From Asticcacaulis sp. EMRT-3 (lineage in GTDB: Bacteria > Pseudomonadota > Alphaproteobacteria > Caulobacterales > Caulobacteraceae), in the NCBI RefSeq assembly GCF_030027245.1, contig NZ_JASERT010000002.1, positions 1 through 64,000 on the forward strand: a DNA stretch of 64,000 nucleotides. The letters run 5' to 3'. How positions within the stretch are numbered: the first letter of the stretch is position 1; each line of letters starts with the position of its first letter. The notes under the pieces are model-generated. The model had not been told where the DNA came from. It saw nothing but the letters and a program-made list of their open reading frames with translations, and made no database searches. Position numbers and translations under genes: made by a program. Below are positions 1-7,788 of this stretch, in pieces.

Positions 1-23
1 AAAGTGGGTCATACCCCGTCAGC

Positions 24-486
24 CGGGTGTGTATTCCCCCGTGGAACCAGCGGGTCAAGTCAGGGCTCATGGGACTTATCAACAAACTTATCCACAATGG
101 ATGCGCGAAATACGACTTCCGGATGCGGTGTGTGATCCCCCGATGAATAGGCAAAGCGTGATTTTTATCGTTTTCTCCGTGGTTTGTCGCCATTTCATCA
201 CTTAAAGCGAGGGACAAACCGGGTGGGTGATCCCCCGAAGAGGCCGGAAGGACTCCGCCGACTCGCTTTGCCGTGCTGAAATCCTTAATAAAATCTTAAC
301 GGAGCGGGATTGCGCGACTCTGGCCTGAGTCCGGATCGGCAATCCGGTGTGTGATCCCCCGATAGCGAACCACCTTATCCCCGCCGTATCGCCTTCAGGA
401 CAGTGTGCGTTCCCCCGATAGATGGCCAGAATCTACTCAGAATTTGGCCAGAATACGAGCCGAATCGGGTGTGTAATCCCCCGACG
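24..486 (+). repeat. Array of six origin iterons
   Basis: Six direct repeats with consensus CGGTGTGTGATCCCCCGAT start near positions 24, 126, 219, 344, 401 and 465. Copies 2 and 4 match the consensus best; copies 1, 3, 5 and 6 carry one to four changes (for example GTATT or GCGTT in place of GTGAT). Spacing is irregular, from about 57 to 125 bases. A more degenerate match (GTGGGTCATACCCCG) may begin at about 4. They are the expected binding sites of the RPA-type initiator encoded next door. Confidence 0.9.
76..96 (+). promoter_or_regulatory. Two DnaA boxes
   Basis: TTATCCACA at 88-96 is a perfect consensus DnaA box. TTATCAACA at 76-84 differs at one position and is in the same orientation, 12 bases away. 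Their place between iterons 1 and 2 supports host DnaA participating in opening this origin. Confidence 0.75.
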
Positions 487-494
487 CAACCGCC

Positions 495-1412
495 CTATCC
501 CTTGACGGCGCGGCGTTTCGGCGTTGCCAGCCCGTCCTGCTGATTGAGCGCGGCCAGCTCCGCCCCCACCTGCCCTTCCAGTTGCGACAGGCGCGAAATC
601 ACGAACAGGGCCGGTGTGCCATCCTGCGTCGTGGTCAGGGTCAGGTCGTAATCCGGCAGGGAATTGCGCTCGACGATCTTTCGCAACATGCGGTTAAACT
701 CTTTTGGTGGTGAATCGGAGCCGGTTTTCTCGTGCAGAAGCTCGATCCGGCACAGCCAGCCCTCAGGCTGCACACCGGCGTGCTTGCGGGCGATGCGGTA
801 TAGCGCCCGCTCCAGTCCGCCGGTCAGAAGGAAATAGTCCTGGTGCATGGTCAGCAGCGACTTTTCGTTGACAATCCCCTCATACACCCAGTTCGACAGG
901 GTGAGCGTCATGCCGCGCGGCTGGCCCGTCGCCTGATCAACCTCCAAAGTCCAGCCGTCCAGCCAGCCGAACTGCGCCTCGGTGCGCCGGGTGGGCGCGC
1001 GCAAGGAGGTGCGGATCGAGGTGGTTTCCAGCCTTTGCAGCGCCGCCTGAAGCTCCTGATAGGCCTTGCCACCCGTATCGCGCTTGATGGCGCGCAACAG
1101 GTCATAGGTGGTGGTACGCAGGGTGCGCGGCAGATCGTTGACGCCTTGCGCCTTCATGCGGTTCAGCGCCGTGGCCGCCCAGATCAGGATGTCGGCGTCC
1201 CAGATCGTGGCCATGCCATAGGCGGGCATCGCCTCCACCTTGACCCAGGTATCGCCGTCCGGTGACGTATATTCTATGGGTTTCAGCCGCTTGCGCTTCT
1301 GCAACGAGAAAAACGGCCGCTCCATGATCTCGCGCTGATCCTTCAGCGGCACGTCATTGAGCAGCGGAATGAAGAAATCGAGGGTTGGGTGCGGGTCGCG
1401 GCGGCGGGTCAT
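495..1412 (-). CDS. repA: Plasmid replication initiator protein A (RPA family)
   Basis: This 305-residue protein has the layout of the RPA plasmid initiator family (PF10134). Characteristic stretches are DFFIPLLNDVPLKDQREIME near the start, ATIWDADILIWAATALNR, the TTTYDLLRAIKRDTGG segment, GWLDGW, and the ALYRIARKHAG...ELLHEKTGS block in the C-terminal half. It should bind the iterons next to its 3' end and start replication of this replicon. The ATG at 1410-1412 follows a 30-base palindrome by four bases and has no strong Shine-Dalgarno sequence, which suggests control of translation. Identification rests on recalled family motifs. Confidence 0.9.
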   Translation of the reverse strand: MTRRRDPHPTLDFFIPLLNDVPLKDQREIMERPFFSLQKRKRLKPIEYTSPDGDTWVKVEAMPAYGMATIWDADILIWAATALNRMKAQGVNDLPRTLRTTTYDLLRAIKRDTGGKAYQELQAALQRLETTSIRTSLRAPTRRTEAQFGWLDGWTLEVDQATGQPRGMTLTLSNWVYEGIVNEKSLLTMHQDYFLLTGGLERALYRIARKHAGVQPEGWLCRIELLHEKTGSDSPPKEFNRMLRKIVERNSLPDYDLTLTTTQDGTPALFVISRLSQLEGQVGAELAALNQQDGLATPKRRAVKG

Positions 1413-1416
1413 GATT

Positions 1417-1446
1417 CCAGTTTGCGAAAGGGCTTTCGCAAACTGG
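1417..1446. promoter_or_regulatory. Perfect 14-bp palindrome in the rep leader
   Basis: CCAGTTTGCGAAAG and CTTTCGCAAACTGG form a perfect inverted repeat with a two-base centre. It ends only four bases upstream of the rep start codon. In RNA it would be a very stable hairpin covering the ribosome-binding region; in DNA it could be an operator for autoregulation by the initiator. Either would be a copy-number control. Confidence 0.7.
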
Positions 1447-1546
1447 CAAGCGCGACTGCGCGCCCGAGCTTTTGCGAGGAGCCATGCGGCGTTTGAGCTC
1501 TAAAAACCAGCTTGGCACGATTCCGAGGGGAAAGGAAAGGTGAAGG

Positions 1547-1703
1547 CAAGGGGCCACAGGCCCCTTGACCCCAGAACGGTCCGAATTTGTCACAGACTGA
1601 TTAGCTCCCCTTCAAAGGCCCGAAACTTGGGCCTTTGAAAGGAAGCTACAGAGGTTCGTTACAAACTCGGCATGTTTCGGGGTGCAGGGGTCCGTGACCC
1701 CTG
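1547..1703. other. Hairpin-rich spacer between partition operon and rep
   Basis: Bases 1447-1711 hold no gene. Three perfect inverted repeats stand out: CAAGGGGCC/GGCCCCTTG at 1547-1567, TTCAAAGGCCC/GGGCCTTTGAA at 1611-1639 and GCAGGGGTC/GACCCCTGC at 1683-1703. None is followed by a T-run on either strand, so they are not classic intrinsic terminators. The one at 1683-1703 could end the par transcript; the others would fall in a rep leader RNA if its promoter lies near 1700. Confidence 0.5.
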
Positions 1704-1711
1704 CCCTTTCC

Positions 1712-2017
1712 CTATCTTTCACCCATCGGATGCTTGCCATACTTATGCAGCACCGCATCGAGGCCTTCGCCGATCAGGGCCTGCACCGTGGTATCGCGCT
1801 CCACGGCCAGCAGTTTGACGGCCTTGGCCATTTCGGGTGTGAAATAACCGGCGATCATCGTCTTGCCGACGCGGGCGGGCGTAACGGTGGGCGCAGGCGC
1901 GGGCTGGCTGGCGGCTTTCGGCACCTGAATCTTGACCGGCGCGGGCTTCTCGGCGGGCGGCGCGGCCACAGCGGCCAGTCGGTCGGCGAGAGAGGGTCGG
2001 GCAGAGGCTTTGCTCAT
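1712..2017 (-). CDS. Ribbon-helix-helix partition protein (ParG/ParB-like)
   Basis: This small basic protein (101 residues) has a disordered, proline- and alanine-rich N-terminus (residues 1-48). A short ribbon-helix-helix segment follows (about residues 50-95: KTMIAGYFTPEMAKAVKLLA then ERDTTVQALIGEGLDAVLHKYG). Its start overlaps the end of parA by four bases (ATGA), so the two are translationally coupled. In ParA/RHH modules such as ParF-ParG, the small protein binds the centromere and its floppy N-terminus stimulates the ATPase. An antitoxin is possible in isolation, but parA and a repeat field upstream favour partition. Confidence 0.8.
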   Translation of the reverse strand: MSKASARPSLADRLAAVAAPPAEKPAPVKIQVPKAASQPAPAPTVTPARVGKTMIAGYFTPEMAKAVKLLAVERDTTVQALIGEGLDAVLHKYGKHPMGER

Positions 2018-2715
2018 GCGGCACCTTTAATGGATTGAGAAGATTTGGTTTTTTTAGCCGTTGTGGGCATGTCCAGGCGTCCACACACCCACCTGTAAAC
2101 CGCCCTCACCTCATCGGCAGCCTTGCCAAGCGGCTCGAATTCAGCGGCGGTCAGGCCATTGATGACGGCGTGGCGCAAGGCGGCGCGATCGACCAGACAC
2201 ACCGGCGCTATGGTCAGGTTCAGGCTGTGAATGACGGCGGCCACCTCCTCGATCAGGGCGCTGGCACGCGCCGGCACGGCATTGAGCAGGACGGCGGCCG
2301 GTTTTTGCGCCACCCTGACCAGTTCGGCGGTGGTTTTGATGGCGTGCAGGTCGAAAGCCGAGGCGCGCGTCGGGATCAGCACCAGATCGGCGGCCCGCGC
2401 TGCAGCCACGGCGGCGCTGTCGGCGGCGGGCGGTGAATCGAGAATGACCAGATCGACGCCCATCTTCTCGGCTTCCTTCAAAGTGGGGCCCAGGCGGGCG
2501 TGCGGCGCCGCCACCACGACCGGATTGGGCTCTTCCGCCCCCTCACCTGTCGCTTTTTCGTTGCGCCAGTCGGCCCATTGCGCGGCTGTGGCCTGCGGAT
2601 CAAGGTCGATAATGGCGACCGAATAGCCGGCGCGCGCCGCTGCCACGGCGATATGCACCGCCACGGTGGTTTTGCCGACGCCGCCTTTTTGCGACACGAT
2701 GGCCAGGGTTTTCAT
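2014..2715 (-). CDS. parA: ParA-family partition ATPase
   Basis: This is a Walker-type cytoskeletal ATPase of the ParA/MinD family, which segregates plasmid copies on the nucleoid. The deviant Walker A KGGVGKTTVAVH sits near residue 10, the Walker A' VIDLDPQ near 38, and the Walker B VILDSPP near 85. At 233 residues it is a short, type Ib-like ParA without an N-terminal HTH, which fits its ribbon-helix-helix partner. I chose the ATG at 2713-2715 because a GGAG sequence precedes it and family members begin with M(K)TLAIVSQKGG; an upstream in-frame start at 2781 adds 22 poorly conserved residues. Confidence 0.9.
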   Translation of the reverse strand: MKTLAIVSQKGGVGKTTVAVHIAVAAARAGYSVAIIDLDPQATAAQWADWRNEKATGEGAEEPNPVVVAAPHARLGPTLKEAEKMGVDLVILDSPPAADSAAVAAARAADLVLIPTRASAFDLHAIKTTAELVRVAQKPAAVLLNAVPARASALIEEVAAVIHSLNLTIAPVCLVDRAALRHAVINGLTAAEFEPLGKAADEVRAVYRWVCGRLDMPTTAKKTKSSQSIKGAA

Positions 2716-2743
2716 GGCAGGCGCTCCGTTTCTATAAACTTGC

Positions 2744-3136
2744 TTGTGGGCATGTCGTCGTGTGGGCAAGGCGACACGCATTACGTGTAGCTACGTGGGC
2801 GCGAGGCCTTGTCGACATGTAGTAACCCATACGTGCCGACTTGTCCACCCTTCGCCGTGTTGAACAAGCCGCGTGTTGATGTGTGGAGCTGTCTTCGTTT
2901 CGGCACAGCCTCACCCCAAAGTGCCGTCACGTCCGGGTGTGGATGTATATAAGGTTTCGACATGGGCGCATGGCGAGGCGTGGGGGCGGCGTCGTGTGGT
3001 CGTGTTGAATGTGTCTGCGCTGTTGAGAATATGACGTGTCCACACGTAGAGCAAGACGTGAGTCGGCTCAGAACGTCAAGGGCCAGCATCGTGAGGGGAG
3101 GGGGGCTTGTCAACATTCAGACCTGTCTACATGTGG
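2744..3136. repeat. parS: Degenerate repeats upstream of parA: likely centromere (parS)
   Basis: The 550-base spacer upstream of parA holds no convincing gene but a family of 15-base motifs of consensus CTTGTCNACATGTAG. Copies lie at 2808-2822 (CTTGTCGACATGTAG), 2840-2854, 3035-3049 (CGTGTCCACACGTAG), 3106-3120 (CTTGTCAACATTCAG) and 3122-3136 (CCTGTCTACATGTGG). The related string TTGTGGGCATGTC occurs at 2744-2756 and again inside parA at 2056-2068. Ribbon-helix-helix partition proteins bind such degenerate upstream repeats, which serve as centromere and operator. Confidence 0.65.
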
Positions 3137-3349
3137 GCGTAAGACTATGCAGAATAATCCAAGGATAAATAACCTTCATATCTTCGCAACGCGCCTGTCA
3201 TGCAGCCGAACTAAGGTCTGACCCTGTGCTTCGGCCCGCCTCAAAAAAATACTTCAGACAGGGCTTTGTCCATGACCATGCCAACCCCTCATCTGCCTCA
3301 CTGTTCAGTTGATGCTGCCCTTGATAAACAACGCTCCGGGTATAATGCT

Positions 3350-3613
3350 ATGATACTGAAAACCCTCCGAAAAGCGACCCTTGGCGGCTTGTGTGTACTG
3401 ACCATCTGGTTGTTTGCGGCTCTGCTGGGTCTTGTTATGGTTGGTCATGCCGAGGCGGCCACACCCGACTGGCAGGCGGAGCGTATGGATGGGCATGACC
3501 TTGATGAGTCCGCGCTGAAAGCCGCCAGATCCGTAGACAGCGAGCAGGTCGCCTACACTCGTATGCCCCAAATCATTAGACGTGCGGACGCGACGACCTG
3601 TCCGCACGTCTAA
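3350..3613 (+). CDS. Small secreted or membrane-anchored protein of unknown function
   Basis: From the ATG at 3350 the product is 87 residues. It begins with a clean signal-peptide pattern: MILKTLRK, a hydrophobic stretch to about residue 33, then GHAEA-A as a likely cleavage site. The mature part (about 50 residues) is polar and has no motif I recognise. A longer frame opens at TTG 3266, but its extra residues look non-coding. The 3' end is unusual: the last 13 codons are a perfect inverted repeat ending exactly at the stop codon. It may be a partition-region accessory gene or a chance ORF. Confidence 0.4.
   Translation: MILKTLRKATLGGLCVLTIWLFAALLGLVMVGHAEAATPDWQAERMDGHDLDESALKAARSVDSEQVAYTRMPQIIRRADATTCPHV
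3576..3613. repeat. Perfect 14-bp inverted repeat related to the centromere motif
   Basis: TTAGACGTGCGGAC and GTCCGCACGTCTAA flank a 10-base spacer. The right arm contains CCTGTCCGCACGTCT (3597-3611), a match to the 15-base repeats upstream of parA, and the left arm is its mirror image. There is no T-run, so a protein-binding site is more likely than a terminator. Confidence 0.55.
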
Positions 3614-3744
3614 CTCGAGGTGATAATATTCTAATCACAGGCAGCCTCAACCATGTTGCAGGCGCTGCCGTCAGAGACATCCAGGTGCGCAGACTTCAGG
3701 ACATGCGTATGACCGGCCAGACCGAAAAGGCCGGATCGATGGTC

Positions 3745-4833
3745 TTACTGGCCGCACAGAACCAGATAGGCGGGGGCCTGCGGTTTCAGGCGGCGCGCCA
3801 GATCCAGATAGTTCGCGTCGAAACGGCTGGCAGCCCACATCAGGTTGCCCGCCGTTTTCGGGTCGAACGGGCCGGAATAGCCGGGCTCACCGGCGGCGGC
3901 GCGCTGGGCGTCGAACACGGTTTTGGAGTGCAGAAACTCGGTATGTGGCTTTTCACCGCTGGCATAGGGTTCCAGCCAGCGGATCGCCCCGGCCAGCGAA
4001 CTGCCGGACGGGCTTTGGTAGCTGAACCAGTCTTCGCCGCGACGGCGCGCCACCAGCGCGGCTTGCGTGAGCGGTTCGAGGTCGTAAATCACATAGTGCA
4101 GGGCGTCGCGTTCGGCGAAATCGCTCACCTCGCCATCTGGGCCGATATTGGCGGCGATCTGGGCCTGATACAGGCGACGGGCATCGGCAAACAGCGCGTC
4201 ATCGTCCAGCGTCACGGCCATCATGGTGATCAGCTTGATGCGGTGGCTCTGCCAGTTATTGGTCCAGCTTTTCGCCTGCGGGCTGATGCTGACGATCTTG
4301 TGGCCGTCGATGGAAGCGATATAGGCTTTGGCCCAGCGGGTCAGGAAGGTTTTAGCTGCGTCGCGCGAGGCCGTGTCCATCTGCGGGCCTATGATGGCAT
4401 AGGTGTCGATCAAGGCGTCGAAACCCGTCTCGTCAATCGGGTTGAGGCCGGGCTGATAGGTGGCCACCCAGGCCTTGAGATAGCGTTCGGCCAGGGCGAG
4501 ATAGGCGTCGCCCACGCCCGCCCGCCAGGCTAAGGCCGCGTCGCGCATGATCGGCAGGTCACGCTTGGCGGCGATACTTTCGTCACGAATGCCATGATGC
4601 GGCAGGGTGCCTTCGGTATGGAGGCGGGCGAGCGGATGCGGCTGGCGGGCCAGCATGTCGGCAAGGTGCGGCAGGGCTGCGGGCAGGGCGGCAGCCGCAT
4701 CGGCGGGAGATACATCACACCATGAGGATGGCGGAGTCTGAGGCTCAGTTTGGGCCAGTGTCTGGGCCAGTGTTGGGGCTTGCGGGCCTGCGGCCAATGC
4801 CGTCACCACTCCGGCCAATATCCATCCGCGCAT
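3745..4833 (-). CDS. Alginate lyase family protein (secreted)
   Basis: The 362-residue product starts with a signal peptide (MRGWILAGVVTALAAGPQAP, cleavage near residue 25). It then matches the alginate-lyase fold (PF05426), an all-alpha toroid that cleaves polyuronates by beta-elimination. Visible family features are YLKAWVATYQPGLNPI, the NNWQSHR segment around the catalytic Asn/His/Arg cluster, and DFAERDALHYVIYDLEPL. The ATG at 4831-4833 is preceded by GGCGGAG; an upstream open frame to 5181 is a shadow of the next gene. It would act in the periplasm on exopolysaccharide. Substrate is not evident. Confidence 0.75.
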   Translation of the reverse strand: MRGWILAGVVTALAAGPQAPTLAQTLAQTEPQTPPSSWCDVSPADAAAALPAALPHLADMLARQPHPLARLHTEGTLPHHGIRDESIAAKRDLPIMRDAALAWRAGVGDAYLALAERYLKAWVATYQPGLNPIDETGFDALIDTYAIIGPQMDTASRDAAKTFLTRWAKAYIASIDGHKIVSISPQAKSWTNNWQSHRIKLITMMAVTLDDDALFADARRLYQAQIAANIGPDGEVSDFAERDALHYVIYDLEPLTQAALVARRRGEDWFSYQSPSGSSLAGAIRWLEPYASGEKPHTEFLHSKTVFDAQRAAAGEPGYSGPFDPKTAGNLMWAASRFDANYLDLARRLKPQAPAYLVLCGQ

Positions 4834-4931
4834 AGGTGTCTCCGCCCTTTTATGTATCAAATATAGATACGCATATTCTTTATTTGATATTACGGCGCGG
4901 CGCGGACGAAGGCAAGCCCGATATGCGAAAC

Positions 4932-6014
4932 TCACACCACCCCTAAAACCTTCAGCAAGCCGAAGCTGATGGCGGCCAGACCGAGCAGCGAAATCACCAC
5001 GGCGGCAGTAACCGGCCCGCCCGCCTTGGCCACGGTGCGGACATCGACACCTAAACCCAGCGCCGCCATCGATACCACGGTCAGCAGATTGGCGGCGGTG
5101 TCGATCGGGGCCAGGGCGGCGTGGGGGATCAGGCCGACCGCGCGCAAGACCACCATGACCAGAAAGCCGATAATGAACCACGGCAGCAGGTGGGCGAGAT
5201 CAAGCCTGGCGCGAACAGGTTCACCGGCCACATATTCGTCGGCGGGCATATTCTCGGGTTTGAGACGCGGGGCGATCAGCGACAGGACGATGCTGACCGG
5301 CCCCAGCATCATGACGCGCACCAGCTTGACCAGCGTGCCCATCTGGACGGCAGCGGGGCCCATTGGCGCGGCGGCGGCGATGACCTGCGGCACGGCATAG
5401 ACGGTCAGGCCCGCAAAAGCGCCGAAACCGATTGCCTTCATGCCGAGCAAGGCCCCGGCCACGGGCAGGCTCAGCACGACCACCACGCCCAGCACGGCGG
5501 TAAAGGCGATAGAGGCGGCCACATCGTCTGAGTCGGCACCGATCACCGGCGCGATGGCGGCAATGGCCGAATTGCCGCAGATCGAATTGCCGCACGCCAC
5601 CAGCAGCGCCATGCGCGTTGGCAGGCCGAGCAGCTTGCCAACTGCGAAGCTGAACAGGATGGCGCAGGCCACCACACCGGCTATGCCCAGCAAAAGCCAC
5701 GGCCCGGCGGCCATGATCATCCGCATCGAAACAGCCGCGCCCAGCAAGACCACGGCGATTTCAAGCAGATATTTGGCGCTGAAGGCGATGCCGTCATGCC
5801 ATCTGTCGTGCGGCGTCCACAGGCTGCGCGTGATTGTGCCGATCAGGATGGCCAGCACCAGCGCCTCCAGCCACGCCTTGCCGAACAGCACCTGCTCGAC
5901 CGATTGCAGACCATAGGCCGTCGCCGTCACGATCAGGCACAGGGCAATGCCGGGCAGGGGGCGCAAAAAGCGACGGAGGATCGGGTGGGTTTGGGCGACA
6001 GCGAGATTGGCCAT
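4932..6014 (-). CDS. YeiH/UPF0324-family putative sulfate (anion) exporter
   Basis: This 360-residue inner-membrane protein has about ten hydrophobic segments. It carries conserved stretches of the Cons_hypoth698 family (PF03601): KYLLEIAVVLLGAAVS, the CGNSICGNSAIAAIAP motif near residues 145-160, AVLGVVVVLSLPV and YAVPQVIAAAAPMGP. Members are annotated as putative sulfate or anion exporters, with little direct biochemistry. AAGGAG lies eight bases before the ATG. It follows the DUF389 gene on the same strand by 87 bases. No LysR-type regulator, often found beside family members, is present. Confidence 0.85.
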   Translation of the reverse strand: MANLAVAQTHPILRRFLRPLPGIALCLIVTATAYGLQSVEQVLFGKAWLEALVLAILIGTITRSLWTPHDRWHDGIAFSAKYLLEIAVVLLGAAVSMRMIMAAGPWLLLGIAGVVACAILFSFAVGKLLGLPTRMALLVACGNSICGNSAIAAIAPVIGADSDDVAASIAFTAVLGVVVVLSLPVAGALLGMKAIGFGAFAGLTVYAVPQVIAAAAPMGPAAVQMGTLVKLVRVMMLGPVSIVLSLIAPRLKPENMPADEYVAGEPVRARLDLAHLLPWFIIGFLVMVVLRAVGLIPHAALAPIDTAANLLTVVSMAALGLGVDVRTVAKAGGPVTAAVVISLLGLAAISFGLLKVLGVV

Positions 6015-6073
6015 GACAGGCTCCTTTTCACCTGCCGTTGTACCCGGCCATGACGGTTCGATCCAATGGAATG

Positions 6074-6098
6074 ATTTTATATAATCGTTCTATAAAAT
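6074..6098. promoter_or_regulatory. AT-rich inverted repeat upstream of the YeiH-type gene
   Basis: ATTTTATA and TATAAAAT are separated by nine bases in an otherwise GC-rich background, between the DUF389 stop and the exporter start. It is a plausible operator or promoter element for the exporter gene; there is no other support. Confidence 0.35.
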
Positions 6099-6101
6099 TG
6101 C

Positions 6102-7700
6102 TTAATCAGAGGCCGCCGAGGCGCTGGAGCTCTGCGCCTTGCTGGCCGGGGGCTCAGGCGCGCGAAACAGGCTGACCATATCGGGCGCGTCCTTGCTGAC
6201 CGCCACGGCCACAGGCGCATGGTCGGCCCCGGCTGTATCCAGCGCCCTGGCCACGGCCTCGGCGCGCAAGGTGGCCAGCCGCGTCGTGGTGGCGCTGCCG
6301 ACGATCTGCAACGAACCGCCGCCCCAGCGCCGGATGGCCCAGGCCGAGGCGAGCGCGCTGTTGCGGCCCTGATCGTCGAGCGTGGCGCTGCCCTTGGCGA
6401 ATGTGATGGCGAGCAGGGGCTGCGAAGGCGGAATCAGCGTCACCTTCGTGTCGGGCATCAGGGCCTGCACGGCGGTTTCGAGGGCGCGATAATCGCTGAG
6501 CGTGCCCGGCGTTTTCAGCGTGATCTGGGCCGTGACGCCGCTGTCGTCGCTTTGCAGGCCCTGTAACGAGGCGACATGGCCTAAAACAGCGCTCAGAAAC
6601 TGGTCGGGCGGCAGGCTGGCCACCTGACTCGGCACGGAGGGCAGGCTGTTGTCGGGCTTGCGCGAAATCGCGTCCACATCCTCATGGGCGGCCACCACCT
6701 GTTCGATATTGAGCGTTTTCAGGCCGGGAAAGCGCTTTTCGAACTGCGCTTGCGCCCCCGGCACAAAGGTATGGGTGATGACCACGGCCTGCACATCGGT
6801 CACCTTGCCTTTTTCGACCACCACATGCAGATCATTGATGCGCGCGCCGTCCTTGACGAACAGGGATTCGATGGTATTGCGCACGCGGTTGGTCTGGTGG
6901 GCTTCGGAGACGATATTGTTGAGCGACAGGGCCAGAGGCGCGCACAGAATCAGGGTGACGACGCTCAAAATCGGCGCTTCCCAGCGCGTGCGCTGGTGGC
7001 GGATGGGGCGGAAACCATAGCGCCGCGCCACGATGAACACCGCACCCAGTATGGCCACCACATTGGTGATGAATAACAGAGTTGCTCCGCCGGCAATCGC
7101 CATCGAACCGGTGGCCAGCCCGAAACCGACCGTGGCCAGAGGCGGCATCAGGGCGGTGGCGATGGCCACCCCGGCGATAATGCCGCCGCGGTTTGATACG
7201 GTGACGAAGCCGCCCACCAGCCCCGACAGGGCTGCCACTACCAGATCGAGCAGGGTCGGGCGGGTGCGCGCCAGAATTTCGCTGGTCACCTCCTTCAGCG
7301 GTGACACCCAGACGATCAGCACAGCGGCGAGGATCGAAATCAGCACGCCCATGCCAAGCGTGATGGCGGCGCGGCGGAAGCTGGGCAGGTCAAGCTCGGC
7401 CAGAGACAGCCCCATGCCCATGATCGGCCCCATCAGCGGCGAGATCAGCATGGCGCCGATCACCACGGCCACCGAGGATTGCAACAGGCCCAGCGTGGCA
7501 ATGCCGCAGGCGCAGAAGACGAGGCCGTAATAGAAGCCCGAATGGCCGGCATTGGCCTGCACCTCTTCTTCCACCGCATCGCGGTGCGCCTTGGTGAAGG
7601 TTTGCGATGGCGGATGCAGAAGATCGCGCGCCAGCGCCGCGAGTGAGTCCCCCAGACCCTTGAGGTGGCGCATCACTGGTGTCGGATGGGCTTCGGGCAT
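6102..7700 (-). CDS. DUF389 membrane protein with extra C-terminal domain
   Basis: Residues about 45-260 carry the DUF389 membrane core: VEEEVQANAGHSGFYYGLVF, VVIGAMLISPLMGPIMG, TVSNRGGIIAGVAIATALMPPLATVGFGLATG and a further hydrophobic helix. A soluble C-terminal half (about 275-532) follows, with a stretch near 425-510 (AITFAKGSATLD...) reminiscent of OmpA-like beta/alpha domains. The family's function is unknown. The protein is longer than a minimal DUF389 protein. Start taken at the ATG at 7700. Confidence 0.8.
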   Translation of the reverse strand: MPEAHPTPVMRHLKGLGDSLAALARDLLHPPSQTFTKAHRDAVEEEVQANAGHSGFYYGLVFCACGIATLGLLQSSVAVVIGAMLISPLMGPIMGMGLSLAELDLPSFRRAAITLGMGVLISILAAVLIVWVSPLKEVTSEILARTRPTLLDLVVAALSGLVGGFVTVSNRGGIIAGVAIATALMPPLATVGFGLATGSMAIAGGATLLFITNVVAILGAVFIVARRYGFRPIRHQRTRWEAPILSVVTLILCAPLALSLNNIVSEAHQTNRVRNTIESLFVKDGARINDLHVVVEKGKVTDVQAVVITHTFVPGAQAQFEKRFPGLKTLNIEQVVAAHEDVDAISRKPDNSLPSVPSQVASLPPDQFLSAVLGHVASLQGLQSDDSGVTAQITLKTPGTLSDYRALETAVQALMPDTKVTLIPPSQPLLAITFAKGSATLDDQGRNSALASAWAIRRWGGGSLQIVGSATTTRLATLRAEAVARALDTAGADHAPVAVAVSKDAPDMVSLFRAPEPPASKAQSSSASAASD

Positions 7701-7788
7701 GGGGACTCCACCGGATCGATCAGGGTGCGACTATAGGGGCGAGACATGCAAATGTCATGCGGACAAGGTCACCCTTTAGGAGGTGACG

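Larger units (their letters stand above)
1..490. other. oriV: Iteron-type replication origin (oriV)
   Basis: This gene-free stretch carries six iterons, two DnaA-box-like sequences at 76-96 and an AT-rich run around 280-300 (TTAATAAAATCTTAA). It lies next to the 3' end of the replication initiator gene. The combination of iterons, DnaA boxes, an AT-rich segment and an adjacent initiator is the usual layout of an iteron-controlled plasmid origin. The window begins inside or at the edge of this region, so further iterons may lie upstream. Confidence 0.88.

Noticed and set aside
1712..2017. Antitoxin of a toxin-antitoxin pair
   Set aside because: The ribbon-helix-helix protein is coupled to parA and no toxin-like ORF is adjacent. 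The repeats upstream suit partition better.
3321..3346. TTGATA...TATAAT promoter before the small secreted ORF
   Set aside because: The TATAAT is perfect, but the spacing to TTGATA is only 14 bases. The TATAAT also overlaps the start region, leaving no room for a leader.
3685..4533. Long open frame opposite the alginate-lyase gene
   Set aside because: It is antisense to a gene with a signal peptide, Shine-Dalgarno sequence and family motifs. The translated product has no recognisable features, as is usual for GC-rich shadows.
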